From Microcoleus sp036704825 (lineage in GTDB: Bacteria > Cyanobacteriota > Cyanobacteriia > Cyanobacteriales > Microcoleaceae): a stretch of 64,000 nucleotides of DNA. The notes below the pieces were generated by a model. It made no database searches and was not told where the DNA came from. It worked only from the letters and a program-made list of their open reading frames with translations. The stretch spans positions 1-64,000 of the forward strand of contig JAUBSN010000031.1 in NCBI GenBank assembly GCA_036704825.1, written 5' to 3'. This document shows, in pieces, positions 1-7,730 of this stretch (position 1 is the stretch's first letter; every line of letters begins with the position of its first letter). The position numbers were made by a program, and so were the translations under genes.

Positions 1-174
1 GGATTTTAAAGTCCCAAAAGCCTTTCGACCCCAATTATTTACTTGCTACCCCTTGACTTGTCTAGACAGTATCTACATGGCGCAAATTGTACAGCGCAAA
101 TTATACAAGGACGAATCAACCGGATTTGATATCATTAGTAATATCCAGAAATAATATTATATTTGTGCACTAAA

Positions 175-951
175 ATGTCAGTCACTACTCATCAATTAAT
201 TCAGTGGAAACAACAACAGCGACCAATTGTTGCCCTGACAGCTTATGATTATGCGATCGCCCAACTACTCGATCGAGCAGGCGTAGATATCATCCTAGTC
301 GGCGATTCCTTCGCAATGACAGTCTTAGGCTACGAAACAACTCTGCCGCTAACCCTCGATGAAATGCTGCACCACGCTAAAGCAGTGCGCCGCGGTGTTA
401 AACAAGCATTAATTGTTGTCGATTTGCCGTTTTTGACTTATCAAGAAAGTCCCCAACAAGCCATGCACTCGGCCGGGAGAGTTTTGAAAGAAACAGGCGC
501 TCAAGCTGTAAAATTAGAAGGTGGATATCCAGCAATGGCTGGCACAGTTTCGCAGCTAACATCTGCCGGAATTCCGGTGATGGGACACGTCGGTTTAACT
601 CCGCAGTCGGTACACCAACTCGGCTACAAAAAACAAGGAAAAACGGGCCAAGCAGCCGATCGCATCATAGCAGAGTCGATCGCACTTCAAGAAGCCGGTG
701 CCTTTGCGATCGTCTTAGAACACATTCCCGCAGACTTAGCCGCTCAAATTACCCAAAAATTAACTATTCCCACCATTGGTATCGGCGCCGGGCCGCACTG
801 CGACGGTCAAGTTTTAGTTACTTCCGATTTGTTGGGACTTTCGGAAAAACAGCCGCCTTTTGCGAAAGCCTACGCCAATTTGCGAGAAACAATTACCCAA
901 GCTGTAAAAGATTATTCCCTTGAAGTTAGAGACGGCAAATTTCCCGAATAG
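175..951 (+). CDS. panB: 3-methyl-2-oxobutanoate hydroxymethyltransferase (ketopantoate hydroxymethyltransferase)
   Basis: Transfers a hydroxymethyl group from 5,10-methylene-tetrahydrofolate to 2-oxoisovalerate, giving ketopantoate, the first committed step towards pantothenate and CoA in the cytoplasm. The protein (258 aa, about the usual family length) shows the family pattern throughout: an early LTAYDYA segment, VGDSFAMTVLGY with the metal-binding Asp, VKLEGG, MGHVGLTPQS and GIGAGPHCDGQ near the C-terminus. The reading frame is open from a TTG at 163, but the ATG at 175 gives the usual compact N-terminus and is preferred. It stands alone and converges on tatA, with a hairpin between them. 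Identification is secure from the sequence; activity is inferred from the family. Confidence 0.96.
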   Translation: MSVTTHQLIQWKQQQRPIVALTAYDYAIAQLLDRAGVDIILVGDSFAMTVLGYETTLPLTLDEMLHHAKAVRRGVKQALIVVDLPFLTYQESPQQAMHSAGRVLKETGAQAVKLEGGYPAMAGTVSQLTSAGIPVMGHVGLTPQSVHQLGYKKQGKTGQAADRIIAESIALQEAGAFAIVLEHIPADLAAQITQKLTIPTIGIGAGPHCDGQVLVTSDLLGLSEKQPPFAKAYANLRETITQAVKDYSLEVRDGKFPE

Positions 952-957
952 GCTCCT

Positions 958-1001
958 AGTGAGGACTTGAGTCCTTAAAAATGAGGAGTAAAATCCTCAC
1001 T
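958..1001. terminator. Hairpin between convergent panB and tatA
   Basis: AGTGAGGA at 958-965 pairs perfectly with TCCTCACT at 994-1001, and a smaller AGGACT/AGTCCT pairing lies inside. It sits just after panB and just before the stop of the oppositely oriented tatA, where a two-way terminator would be expected. There is no strong U-run on either side, so termination is inferred from structure and position only. Confidence 0.45.
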
Positions 1002-1012
1002 GCAAACCTAAT

Positions 1013-1204
1013 TTACACTTTCGGCTGACCCTGTTCCTCTTTATCCTTCTCAACAGCTTCATCCTCAGATTGACCAACCCCTTCCTTAAAACTCCGCAGC
1101 GTTTTTCCCAAAGCATTTCCTAACTCAGGAATCTTCTTGGGGCCGAAAATTAGGATGGCCACCACCGCAATAATGCCCATTTCGGGCAATCCCAGACCAA
1201 ACAT
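1013..1204 (-). CDS. tatA: Twin-arginine translocase subunit TatA/TatE
   Basis: Pore-forming subunit of the Tat pathway, which exports folded proteins across plasma and thylakoid membranes. The 63-aa product has the classic layout: a very short N-terminus with MFGLGLPEMG, one transmembrane helix ending in ILIFGPKKIPELG, an amphipathic helix (GNALGKTLRSFKEG) and a charged, disordered tail. The frame is open further upstream, but the ATG at 1204 is the right start: it begins exactly at the family N-terminus and has AGGAG 8 bases upstream. The FGPKKIPELG hinge is diagnostic of TatA rather than TatB in cyanobacteria. It is a single gene, divergent from pcyA. Confidence 0.94.
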   Translation of the reverse strand: MFGLGLPEMGIIAVVAILIFGPKKIPELGNALGKTLRSFKEGVGQSEDEAVEKDKEEQGQPKV

Positions 1205-1334
1205 ACACCCATCTCCTGTAAAACTTGCTCGATCGTAAGTCAATCTACTGATATTGTTAAAGTATCTACCTTTTTTCCTGCATCCTGCAACAGTAGAATC
1301 AAGTTTTATTAAGCTATCCCCCGATAAATTAGGA

Positions 1335-2072
1335 ATGTTAGAAATATCCCAGCCTTCCCTCCGCGAACAACAGCACTACCTCATCCGCAATTTAGCAAAC
1401 CGGATGGAAGCAGTATGGCACCGCTATCTCGACCTCGAACCCTACTACCTGCCCGCTGAGTTGGGATATATAGAAGGGCGCTTGGAAGGAGAAAAACTGA
1501 TCGTGGAAAACCGCTGCTATCAAACGCCCCAGTTCCGCAAAATACACCTGGAACTTGCTAAAGTCGGGCCGGTACTTGACATTCTGCACTGCGTGATGTT
1601 TCCCAGACCGAATTATGCTTTGCCGATGTTCGGTACGGACATAGTAGCAGGCAAAGGTCAAGTTAGCGCCGCGATCGCAGACCTTTCTCCCCTCAATCGA
1701 GATCGAACTTTGTCGGAAACATACCGAACTCAACTGAAAATTTTGCCTGTCAACCAATTTTCTTGTCCCCGCCAAATTCCAGAATGGGGGGATATTTTCT
1801 CAGAATTTTGTCTGTTTGTGCGGCCAGAGTCGATGGAAGAAGAAAACAGATTTCTGGACATAGTTGAATCCTACGTGGAAATTCACTGCCAACAGGCAGT
1901 CGCCTCCGAACCAGTCTCTGCCGCCGAAGAATCGAAAATTCTCGACGCTCATATTTACTACTGCACCCAGCAGCAGCAAAACGACAAAACCCGCCGCGTA
2001 CTCGAAAAAGCTTTCGGTCAAGATTGGGCAGAACATTACATGACCCAGGTGCTTTTTGATTTCCCTAAATAG
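1335..2072 (+). CDS. pcyA: Phycocyanobilin:ferredoxin oxidoreductase
   Basis: Reduces biliverdin IX-alpha by four electrons from ferredoxin to phycocyanobilin, the chromophore of phycobilisomes and many phytochromes. The 245-aa protein has the ferredoxin-dependent bilin reductase core. Glu73 (HLELAK), His85 (DILHCVMFPR) and Asp102 (MFGTDIV) match the active-site Glu, His and Asp known from Synechocystis PcyA with a constant offset of three residues. The frame is open from a TTG at 1254, but the ATG at 1335, preceded by TTAGGA, gives the family length. This gene marks the host as phycobilisome-containing. A short spacer separates it from devB downstream, with no clear operon link. Confidence 0.95.
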   Translation: MLEISQPSLREQQHYLIRNLANRMEAVWHRYLDLEPYYLPAELGYIEGRLEGEKLIVENRCYQTPQFRKIHLELAKVGPVLDILHCVMFPRPNYALPMFGTDIVAGKGQVSAAIADLSPLNRDRTLSETYRTQLKILPVNQFSCPRQIPEWGDIFSEFCLFVRPESMEEENRFLDIVESYVEIHCQQAVASEPVSAAEESKILDAHIYYCTQQQQNDKTRRVLEKAFGQDWAEHYMTQVLFDFPK

Positions 2073-2143
2073 CTGAAATTGGTTTACAATACTTCATAGT
2101 GGGTGGAAAAAACTTAATCAGGAAATCACCTACTTTATAAGTA

Positions 2144-3787
2144 ATGGGAAAGGAATCACGGGTTAAGGATAAATCATTTTTAAAACCCCCAGGGCGAGGA
2201 GTCATCGGTTTAGCGATCGCCGCTACTGTTATTACCACAGGAGTCGGTTTTTGGCAAGTATCTGAAATTAGAAAAGCCGAAGAGTTAAAGGCGGCGGCTG
2301 CAACGGCTGCTGCAACTACCGTCTCCACCCGCACCAGCGTCACAGCTTTGGGTAGGTTGACTCCGCAGGGGGAAGTGATCAAATTGTCGGCCCCTTCGGC
2401 GTCGGAGGGAGCAAGAATTGAACAGTTGCAGGTAGAAGAGGGCGATCGAGTCAGTCAAGGACAAATCATAGCAGTTCTCGATACGCGCGATCGGCTCCAA
2501 GCAATCCTTCAACAAGCCGATAAAGAAGTCAAAGTCAAACAAGCAGAATTAGCGAAAATTCAAGCAGGCGCAAAAACCGGCCAAATCGGCGCTGGGAAAG
2601 CCGAAGTGGCCAAGTTTGAAGCGCAACTGCAAAGAGAAACCGAAGCCGAACAAGCTAACATCGCCCGCTTAGAAGCTCAACTGCGAAGAGAAACCGAAGC
2701 CGAACAAGCTAACGTCGCCAAATTCGAGGCCGCGCTGCAAAGAGAAACCGAAGCCGAACAAGCTAATCTTGCCAAATTTGAGGCACAACTAGAAAGAGAA
2801 ACAGAGGTGCAGCAGTCCAAATTGGCTAGGTTAGAAGCTCAATTGCGCGGCGAAATTGCCTCTCAAAACGCTACAGTCGATCGGCTCAAAGCAGAATTGA
2901 AAAATGCCGAAGCCGAGCAACAACGCAACAAAGAACTAGCCGAAACAGGTGCAATTTCTGCTTCAGTTTATGACACAAAGCGCTTAACTGCAGATACGGC
3001 TCGTGAAAAAGTCAGAGAAGCTGAAGCGATATTAGAAAAAACAGTGCAAACACTGCAAGAGCAAATAGTCGAAACTCAAGCCACACTAAAACAAACAGTA
3101 GAAACAGGCAAGCAGGAAATCAATCAATCCCGAGCCAATCTCCGACGCAAGTTAGAAACAGGTAGGCAGGAAATTAACCAAGCCAGAGCAACCTTAAATC
3201 AAAAGATAGAAACTGGTAGAGAACAAATCAATCAAGCCGAAGCAATACTCAAACAAAAAGCAGAAACTGGCCAAGAACAAATCAATCAAGCCAAAGCAAA
3301 CCTAGACCAAATTGCCGAAGTCCGTCCCGAAGACGTGCAAGCGGCCCAAGCCGCCGTCGAAAGTGCGATCGCCACCAAACAAAAAGCTCAAGTAGACTTA
3401 AACTTAAGCTACGTCAAAGCACCCGTATCCGGCTACATCCTCAAAGTTCACAGCCGACAAGGAGAACGTGTCAACACTCAAGATGGCATCGTAGAAATAG
3501 GCGGCACCGATCAAATGTACGCCGTAGCAGAAGTTTACGAAACCGACATCGCCAAAGTGCGAAACGGCCAGCGCGCAACAGTCACCAGCCCCGTATTTGC
3601 AGGCACTTTGGAAGGAACAGTCGCTCGCGTCGGCAAACAAATCGGCAAAAAAGATGTCCTCAATACAGACCCCGCGGCCGACACCGACGCGAGAGTTATC
3701 GAAGTTAGAATTCGCCTCGATCCGGAATCGAGCAAGAAAGTTGCATCGTTTACAAACTTGCAGGTTGAAGTCAAAATAAATATCTAA
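2144..3787 (+). CDS. devB: DevB-type membrane fusion protein of an ABC exporter (HlyD family) with long repeat hairpin
   Basis: Periplasmic adaptor that should link the DevC/DevA inner-membrane exporter to a TolC-type outer-membrane channel; the family is known from heterocyst glycolipid export. Order in the 547-aa protein: one N-terminal membrane helix (about residues 20-38), the first half of a biotinyl-lipoyl domain, a very long alpha-helical hairpin (about 125-410), then the second lipoyl half and a beta-barrel (YVKAPVSGYILKVHS onward). Each hairpin arm holds four 18-residue repeats: residues 164-235 (unit like RETEAEQANIARLEAQLR) and 320-391 (unit like ETGREQINQAEAILKQKA). Downstream lie devC and devA on the same strand. 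The substrate is unknown; a host without heterocysts would use the exporter for another lipid or compound. Confidence 0.9.
   Translation: MGKESRVKDKSFLKPPGRGVIGLAIAATVITTGVGFWQVSEIRKAEELKAAAATAAATTVSTRTSVTALGRLTPQGEVIKLSAPSASEGARIEQLQVEEGDRVSQGQIIAVLDTRDRLQAILQQADKEVKVKQAELAKIQAGAKTGQIGAGKAEVAKFEAQLQRETEAEQANIARLEAQLRRETEAEQANVAKFEAALQRETEAEQANLAKFEAQLERETEVQQSKLARLEAQLRGEIASQNATVDRLKAELKNAEAEQQRNKELAETGAISASVYDTKRLTADTAREKVREAEAILEKTVQTLQEQIVETQATLKQTVETGKQEINQSRANLRRKLETGRQEINQARATLNQKIETGREQINQAEAILKQKAETGQEQINQAKANLDQIAEVRPEDVQAAQAAVESAIATKQKAQVDLNLSYVKAPVSGYILKVHSRQGERVNTQDGIVEIGGTDQMYAVAEVYETDIAKVRNGQRATVTSPVFAGTLEGTVARVGKQIGKKDVLNTDPAADTDARVIEVRIRLDPESSKKVASFTNLQVEVKINI
2633..2848 (+). 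repeat. 54-bp tandem repeats coding arm 1 of the DevB hairpin
   Basis: Four consecutive 54-bp units encode 18-residue repeats, residues 164-235 of DevB. The first three are almost identical at DNA level and the fourth has drifted. Partial units extend on both sides. Such near-identical units suggest recent expansion by slippage or unequal exchange inside the gene. Confidence 0.8.
3101..3316 (+). repeat. 54-bp tandem repeats coding arm 2 of the DevB hairpin
   Basis: Four consecutive 18-codon units, residues 320-391, each starting with codons for Glu-Thr-Gly. The number and period match arm 1, as expected if both arms of an antiparallel coiled coil must keep equal length. The DNA units are less uniform than in arm 1. 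Confidence 0.75.
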
Positions 3788-3814
3788 ATTTTACCTTGAG
3801 AAGACTTACGCATG

Positions 3815-3962
3815 GGGAGCATCTCAATGAAAGCAGCCCTCCGCTTGAAATTGGAGCTAGGAGTCAGGAGTCAGGAGTCAGGAGGAAAGAGTCAGAAGGA
3901 AGAAGGAAAAAGTCAGAAGTCAGGAGCCAGAATAAGTGTTTTTACAAATATGAGATGCTCCC
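3815..3962. repeat. Candidate miniature element bounded by GGGAGCATCTCA inverted repeats
   Basis: GGGAGCATCTCA at 3815-3826 is exactly complementary to TGAGATGCTCCC at 3951-3962. The interior has AGTCAGG-type direct repeats and purine-rich AGAAGG stretches. A second copy with the same ends and a similar interior lies at 37718-38019. It codes for nothing convincing. The paired ends and second copy suggest a non-autonomous dispersed repeat in the devB-devC spacer; mobility is inference. Confidence 0.5.
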
Positions 3963-4074
3963 TACGCATGGGGACTCAATAAACCGAGTATTTTACCGAT
4001 TTTAAGGGTTTGAATCAAATATAAGGGTAAAAAAATCGGTTCCTCAACACCCGTGCTTAAGTCCTAAAATTATT

Positions 4075-4126
4075 TAATCCAAAATCCAAAATCCAAAATC
4101 TAAAATCTAAAATCTAAAATCTAAAA
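4075..4126. repeat. Heptamer tandem repeat (AAAATCC / AAAATCT)
   Basis: About seven heptamers in a row, AAAATCC changing to AAAATCT, end ten bases before the devC ATG. This is the short tandemly repeated repetitive sequence typical of filamentous cyanobacteria. Similar AAAATCTA runs occur at 56880-56911. Confidence 0.8.
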
Positions 4127-4135
4127 TTGACTCTT

Positions 4136-5296
4136 ATGGCCAAAATACCACTAGCTTGGGCACAGTTAACCCGCGAAAAAATGCGTTTAGTAATCGCACT
4201 AGCCGGAATTGGATTTGCCGACTTGCTAATGTTTATGCAGTTCGGGTTTAGAGACGCGCTATTTGAAAGCTCCATCACCTTTCACGCGAAGTTAAAAGGG
4301 GATATTTTTATCACCAGCACTCAATCTACGGCTTTAATAGCCATGAAAAGTTTTCCCCAACGTCGCTTGTATCAAGCTTTGAGTTTTGACGGCGTTACAG
4401 CAATCAGCCCGGTATATCTAGGCTTTGGATTGTGGAAAAATCCCGACCCCAACCAGCGAAATACTCGGCAATTGATGGTAATCGGTTTTGACCCCGCTCA
4501 TCCCATCTTTGAGCTGCCTGAAATCCAAAATAATTTGGACAAAATCAAAATTTCGGATGTGGTTTTATTTGACCAAGCTTCCCGCCCGGAGTTTGGGCCT
4601 GTAGCAGAATATTTCAAACAGGGAAAAGTTGTTGAAACTGAAGTTGACAATCGCCGCGTTAGGGTAGATGGTTTATTTACTATAGGGGCTTCTTTCGGTG
4701 CCGACGGAAATCTGGTTACTAGCGATTTGAACTTTCTGCGGATTTTTTCGACGCGGAGAACGAAAGGTTTAATTGATATAGGAATTATTCACTTGCAGCC
4801 GGGAACCGACGTTCAAGCTGTTGTGGAAAAAATGAGGGCATCTTTGCCGAAAGATGTGCGAATTTCTACTAAAGCAGAGTTCGTTGAAATTGAAAGAAAA
4901 TATTGGGAAGAAAGTACCGCGATCGGCTTTGTTTTCACTCTCGGCGCGGCTATGGGATTTATCGTCGGCATCGTGATTGTTTATCAAATTCTCTATACCG
5001 ATGTTACCGACCACTTGCCGGAATACGCGACGCTGAAGGCGATGGGATATAAGGATTTTTACTTTTTGAGCGTGGTGTTTCAAGAGGCTTTAATTTTGGC
5101 AATTCTTGGCTATTTGCCTGGGTTTGGGGTTTCTGTGCTGCTGTACAATTTAGGGAGAAGTGCTACGAGTTTGCCGATGTACATGACTTTGATGAAAGCT
5201 GGAACTGTTTTTGCAATGACAGTTGTCATGTGTTGTGTGTCCGGGGCGATCGCAGTTAGGAAGTTGCAGGCGGCTGACCCGGCGGATATTTTTTAA
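4136..5296 (+). CDS. devC: DevC-type ABC exporter permease
   Basis: Membrane permease of the DevBCA exporter, FtsX/MacB fold. The 386-aa protein has an N-terminal membrane helix (about residues 15-35), a large extracytoplasmic domain (about 40-255) with the family pattern around SPVYLGFGLWKNPD, then three C-terminal helices (FVFTLGAAMGFIVGIVIVYQ, a second around FQEALILAILGYLPGFG, and a last one near the end). The loop LPEYATLKAMGY is the FtsX coupling segment that contacts the ATPase. A TTG lies three codons upstream, but the ATG at 4136 is preferred. It lies between devB and devA in the standard order, with repeat-filled spacers that loosen the operon. Confidence 0.92.
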   Translation: MAKIPLAWAQLTREKMRLVIALAGIGFADLLMFMQFGFRDALFESSITFHAKLKGDIFITSTQSTALIAMKSFPQRRLYQALSFDGVTAISPVYLGFGLWKNPDPNQRNTRQLMVIGFDPAHPIFELPEIQNNLDKIKISDVVLFDQASRPEFGPVAEYFKQGKVVETEVDNRRVRVDGLFTIGASFGADGNLVTSDLNFLRIFSTRRTKGLIDIGIIHLQPGTDVQAVVEKMRASLPKDVRISTKAEFVEIERKYWEESTAIGFVFTLGAAMGFIVGIVIVYQILYTDVTDHLPEYATLKAMGYKDFYFLSVVFQEALILAILGYLPGFGVSVLLYNLGRSATSLPMYMTLMKAGTVFAMTVVMCCVSGAIAVRKLQAADPADIF

Positions 5297-5324
5297 GGAA
5301 GAAGGAAGTTCGGCAACGGATTCT

Positions 5325-5451
5325 GTAACGGATGTAACGGATGTAACGGATGTAACGGATGTAACGGATGGAAGGAAGAGGGAAGTCGGAAGAAGGAAGA
5401 AGGAAGTTCGGCAACGAGCAATGTACGGGATGTAACGGATGTAACGGATGG
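5325..5451. repeat. Nonamer tandem repeat GTAACGGAT in the devC-devA spacer
   Basis: Five perfect copies of GTAACGGAT run from 5325 to 5369. A second short cluster follows at about 5431-5451, separated by GGAAGAAGGAAG-type purine repeat. The spacer between devC and devA (about 240 bases) consists mostly of such repeats, so its length probably varies between strains. Confidence 0.8.
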
Positions 5452-5540
5452 AAGGAAGAAGCAAGAAGTGCGGCAACGGATTCGCTTTCTGAGAATGTAA
5501 CGGATGTCACGAAGAATGAATTACCAAGTACAAATTACCC

Positions 5541-6263
5541 ATGAATACTTTACCAGTCGTCTCAATTAAAAATCTCAATCATTCTTTCGGCGAAGGACAA
5601 CTTCGCAAACAGACATTATTTGACATCAACCTAGAAATTTATCCAGGCGAAATCGTGCTAATGACAGGACCTTCCGGGTCTGGGAAAACAACATTGTTAA
5701 CCTTAATTGGAGCTTTGCGATCGGTCCAAGAAGGTAGTCTTAAAATTCTCGGCCAAGAATTGCGGGGAACGCCGAAAAATAAATTAGTTAAAGTCCGCCG
5801 CGATATCGGCTATATTTTCCAAGCTCACAATTTGCTCAAATGCTTGAGTGCTAGGCAAAATGTGCAAATGTCTTTAGAACTGCACAGTCATCTTTCTCGC
5901 CAAGAAACTAATGATAAAATAGAGGAAATGCTGCAAGCTGTAGGCTTGGGAGAAAGAATAGATTATTACCCCGACAGTCTTTCTGGCGGGCAGAAACAAA
6001 GAGTTGCGATCGCCCGGGCATTAGTCAGCCAGCCAAAATTAGTCTTAGCAGACGAACCCACAGCAGCACTAGACAGTAAATCTGGTCGAGATGTAGTAGA
6101 AATTATGCGAGGTTTGGCAAAAGAACAGCACTGCACTATTTTGCTTGTCACGCACGACAACCGCATTTTAGACATAGCCGATCGCATTATTCACATGGAA
6201 GACGGCTACCTCGCACAAGACACGTCAACAACGGTGGCAACAGGCGTTCTTTCGGGAAAATAA
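5541..6263 (+). CDS. devA: DevA-type ABC exporter ATPase
   Basis: Nucleotide-binding subunit that powers the DevBC exporter. The 240-aa protein is a single ABC ATPase domain of the LolD/MacB group: Walker A GPSGSGKTT at about residues 43-51, Q-loop in IFQAHNLL, signature LSGGQKQRVAIARAL, Walker B LVLADEPTAALD and switch His in LLVTHD. The length is normal and there is no accessory domain. It is the last gene of the devB-devC-devA set and converges on the conserved membrane protein at 6281. Confidence 0.93.
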   Translation: MNTLPVVSIKNLNHSFGEGQLRKQTLFDINLEIYPGEIVLMTGPSGSGKTTLLTLIGALRSVQEGSLKILGQELRGTPKNKLVKVRRDIGYIFQAHNLLKCLSARQNVQMSLELHSHLSRQETNDKIEEMLQAVGLGERIDYYPDSLSGGQKQRVAIARALVSQPKLVLADEPTAALDSKSGRDVVEIMRGLAKEQHCTILLVTHDNRILDIADRIIHMEDGYLAQDTSTTVATGVLSGK

Positions 6264-6280
6264 ACTTAATTCACCTCAAC

Positions 6281-7192
6281 TTATTTCCGAGCACCGGGAC
6301 GCTTTCCTCCTGCCTTAGCAGGAGTTTTTGTCCCACTTTTGGCTGGACTTTTAGAACTACTTTTGCCGTTTTTTTGGCCTTTCGCTCCTGTCAGCTGCTT
6401 CTCAAGGTCATTTGCAGGTCGGCCTGCAGGCGTTCTCGTAGTCCTAAAGGTAACATTCACCCCTTCATTCGACTGTTCCAGCACCAACATCGGCGTCGGC
6501 TTGGCTTTTTGATCCCATTCAATGTGAACGATGCGACCTTGAATTGTCGGCTGCCAACTGTCGTGGTCGTCAGAAGGACTCAGATAAGTTTCCAAACAGT
6601 CAATAATTTGATTAATTGTCGCCGATGTTGCCTGAGTCGGCAGTTTCATCAGCTTAATTTGAATCCGAAACAGCACTCGTTTTTCTATTTTTACTGCGGG
6701 ATCGCCAGTTTCGTATTCGATATCAAACATCGAATCCACTTGCCTGCCGCTGCCCGCAGACCCGTTTTTCTCTCCCACCGCACTCTGCGTCGGACGTAGG
6801 GCAATACTAATTTTATCTTTGACTTTTTGCTTGATCTGGTTCACAATGCCAAAGTGAAAAACTTCTTCCGCCATCCGCATTCTCAGGTAGTCTAAATTAA
6901 AATCTCGGGAGTGGATCAGGTCGGGATTCTTTTCCATTTTTGAGATTGTTTCCAGAGCCATTTTGTATTTTTTCTGGAGTTCTCGATTTCTAAACTCCTC
7001 AAATTTGAGCTTTTTGCTCAAATCGTCGAGTTTTATCTTGCTAAACACCGCTAAACCGATAAGCAATAACAACAGTAATCCCGAGGCTCCCATGAAGAGT
7101 TGGTCTGAGGACGGATGTCCGGGTTTAGCCTGTTTAGGTTTGGGAGAGGCTACTGCCAACCTTGGTTCTACAAGGATTATTTGGGTTGACAT
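6281..7192 (-). CDS. Conserved cyanobacterial membrane protein with coiled coil and lysine-rich tail
   Basis: No named family recognised. The 303-aa protein has one N-terminal membrane helix (about residues 35-50, SGLLLLLLIGLAVF), an adjacent heptad-rich stretch (about 50-90), a mixed alpha/beta region (about 95-240), and a C-terminal tail of some 35 residues made of Lys, Ser, Pro, Thr, Gly and Ala with SPAKSGTKTPAK-type units resembling histone H1 tails. The predicted topology leaves the body on one side of the membrane. The basic tail could bind nucleic acid, acidic polymer or membrane; that is inference. Convergent with devA; divergent from dnaX. Confidence 0.75.
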   Translation of the reverse strand: MSTQIILVEPRLAVASPKPKQAKPGHPSSDQLFMGASGLLLLLLIGLAVFSKIKLDDLSKKLKFEEFRNRELQKKYKMALETISKMEKNPDLIHSRDFNLDYLRMRMAEEVFHFGIVNQIKQKVKDKISIALRPTQSAVGEKNGSAGSGRQVDSMFDIEYETGDPAVKIEKRVLFRIQIKLMKLPTQATSATINQIIDCLETYLSPSDDHDSWQPTIQGRIVHIEWDQKAKPTPMLVLEQSNEGVNVTFRTTRTPAGRPANDLEKQLTGAKGQKNGKSSSKSPAKSGTKTPAKAGGKRPGARK

Positions 7193-7730
7193 GGGCTTTT
7201 AAAGGGTAAAATTTGACGCTATATTTATACAGGACTCCAGAGTAGAGCTGGTAGTGCAACTGGAGCAACCAACATTGACATCATTCCACCATCATCTTGG
7301 TACAACTGGATTTCTGCAACTGGAACACGCACCCTCTAATTAATACTTTATCTTTAACTGCAAGCAGGTTTCCGAAATATCGGAAAATCGCGTGCTGGCA
7401 CTCGCCAATAGAAATGGTGAATTGTCTGTAATATATTATACCAATCCAGCTAAAAAAAATGCTGGTTCGGCGGTCTCCGTTTCTAGAAAAATAAAAAGAA
7501 ATACACATAAATTAATAGTAACTCTGGGAGCGAGCAGCGGAAAACATCAAGCAGAACAGCCGAGCCCGGACGATCGAGGAGCGGACGTTGGGATGGTGCT
7601 CGCTTCCTACTGTGCGCTCTCGGACGCCGTGGAAGCCCACCGGGCGGCTTGCTGTGAGAGTCGAGCTCTCTTTGCGATCGAACAACGTCTCCTTAGCTAA
7701 GATTACAGCTAATACCACCCATATTCGATC
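7193..7730. other. Intergenic region upstream of dnaX
   Basis: About 540 bases with no convincing gene. A GTATAATATA-like AT-rich patch lies around 7430-7440. The stretch 7247-7341 reads as an open tail in one frame but has no start and no recognised relative. The region must hold the promoters of dnaX (plus strand) and of the membrane protein (minus strand); I could not place them confidently. Confidence 0.5.

Noticed and set aside
1..162. Search for tRNA genes in this and other spacers
   Set aside because: No acceptor stem plus T-loop of the GGTTCGAATCC type was recognised by eye anywhere in the window; a covariance-model search would be decisive.
7247..7341. Open reading tail (Ser/Thr/Gly-rich) in the dnaX upstream region
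   Set aside because: No start codon in frame and a stop just before; no recognised family. It may be a remnant, but there is no support.
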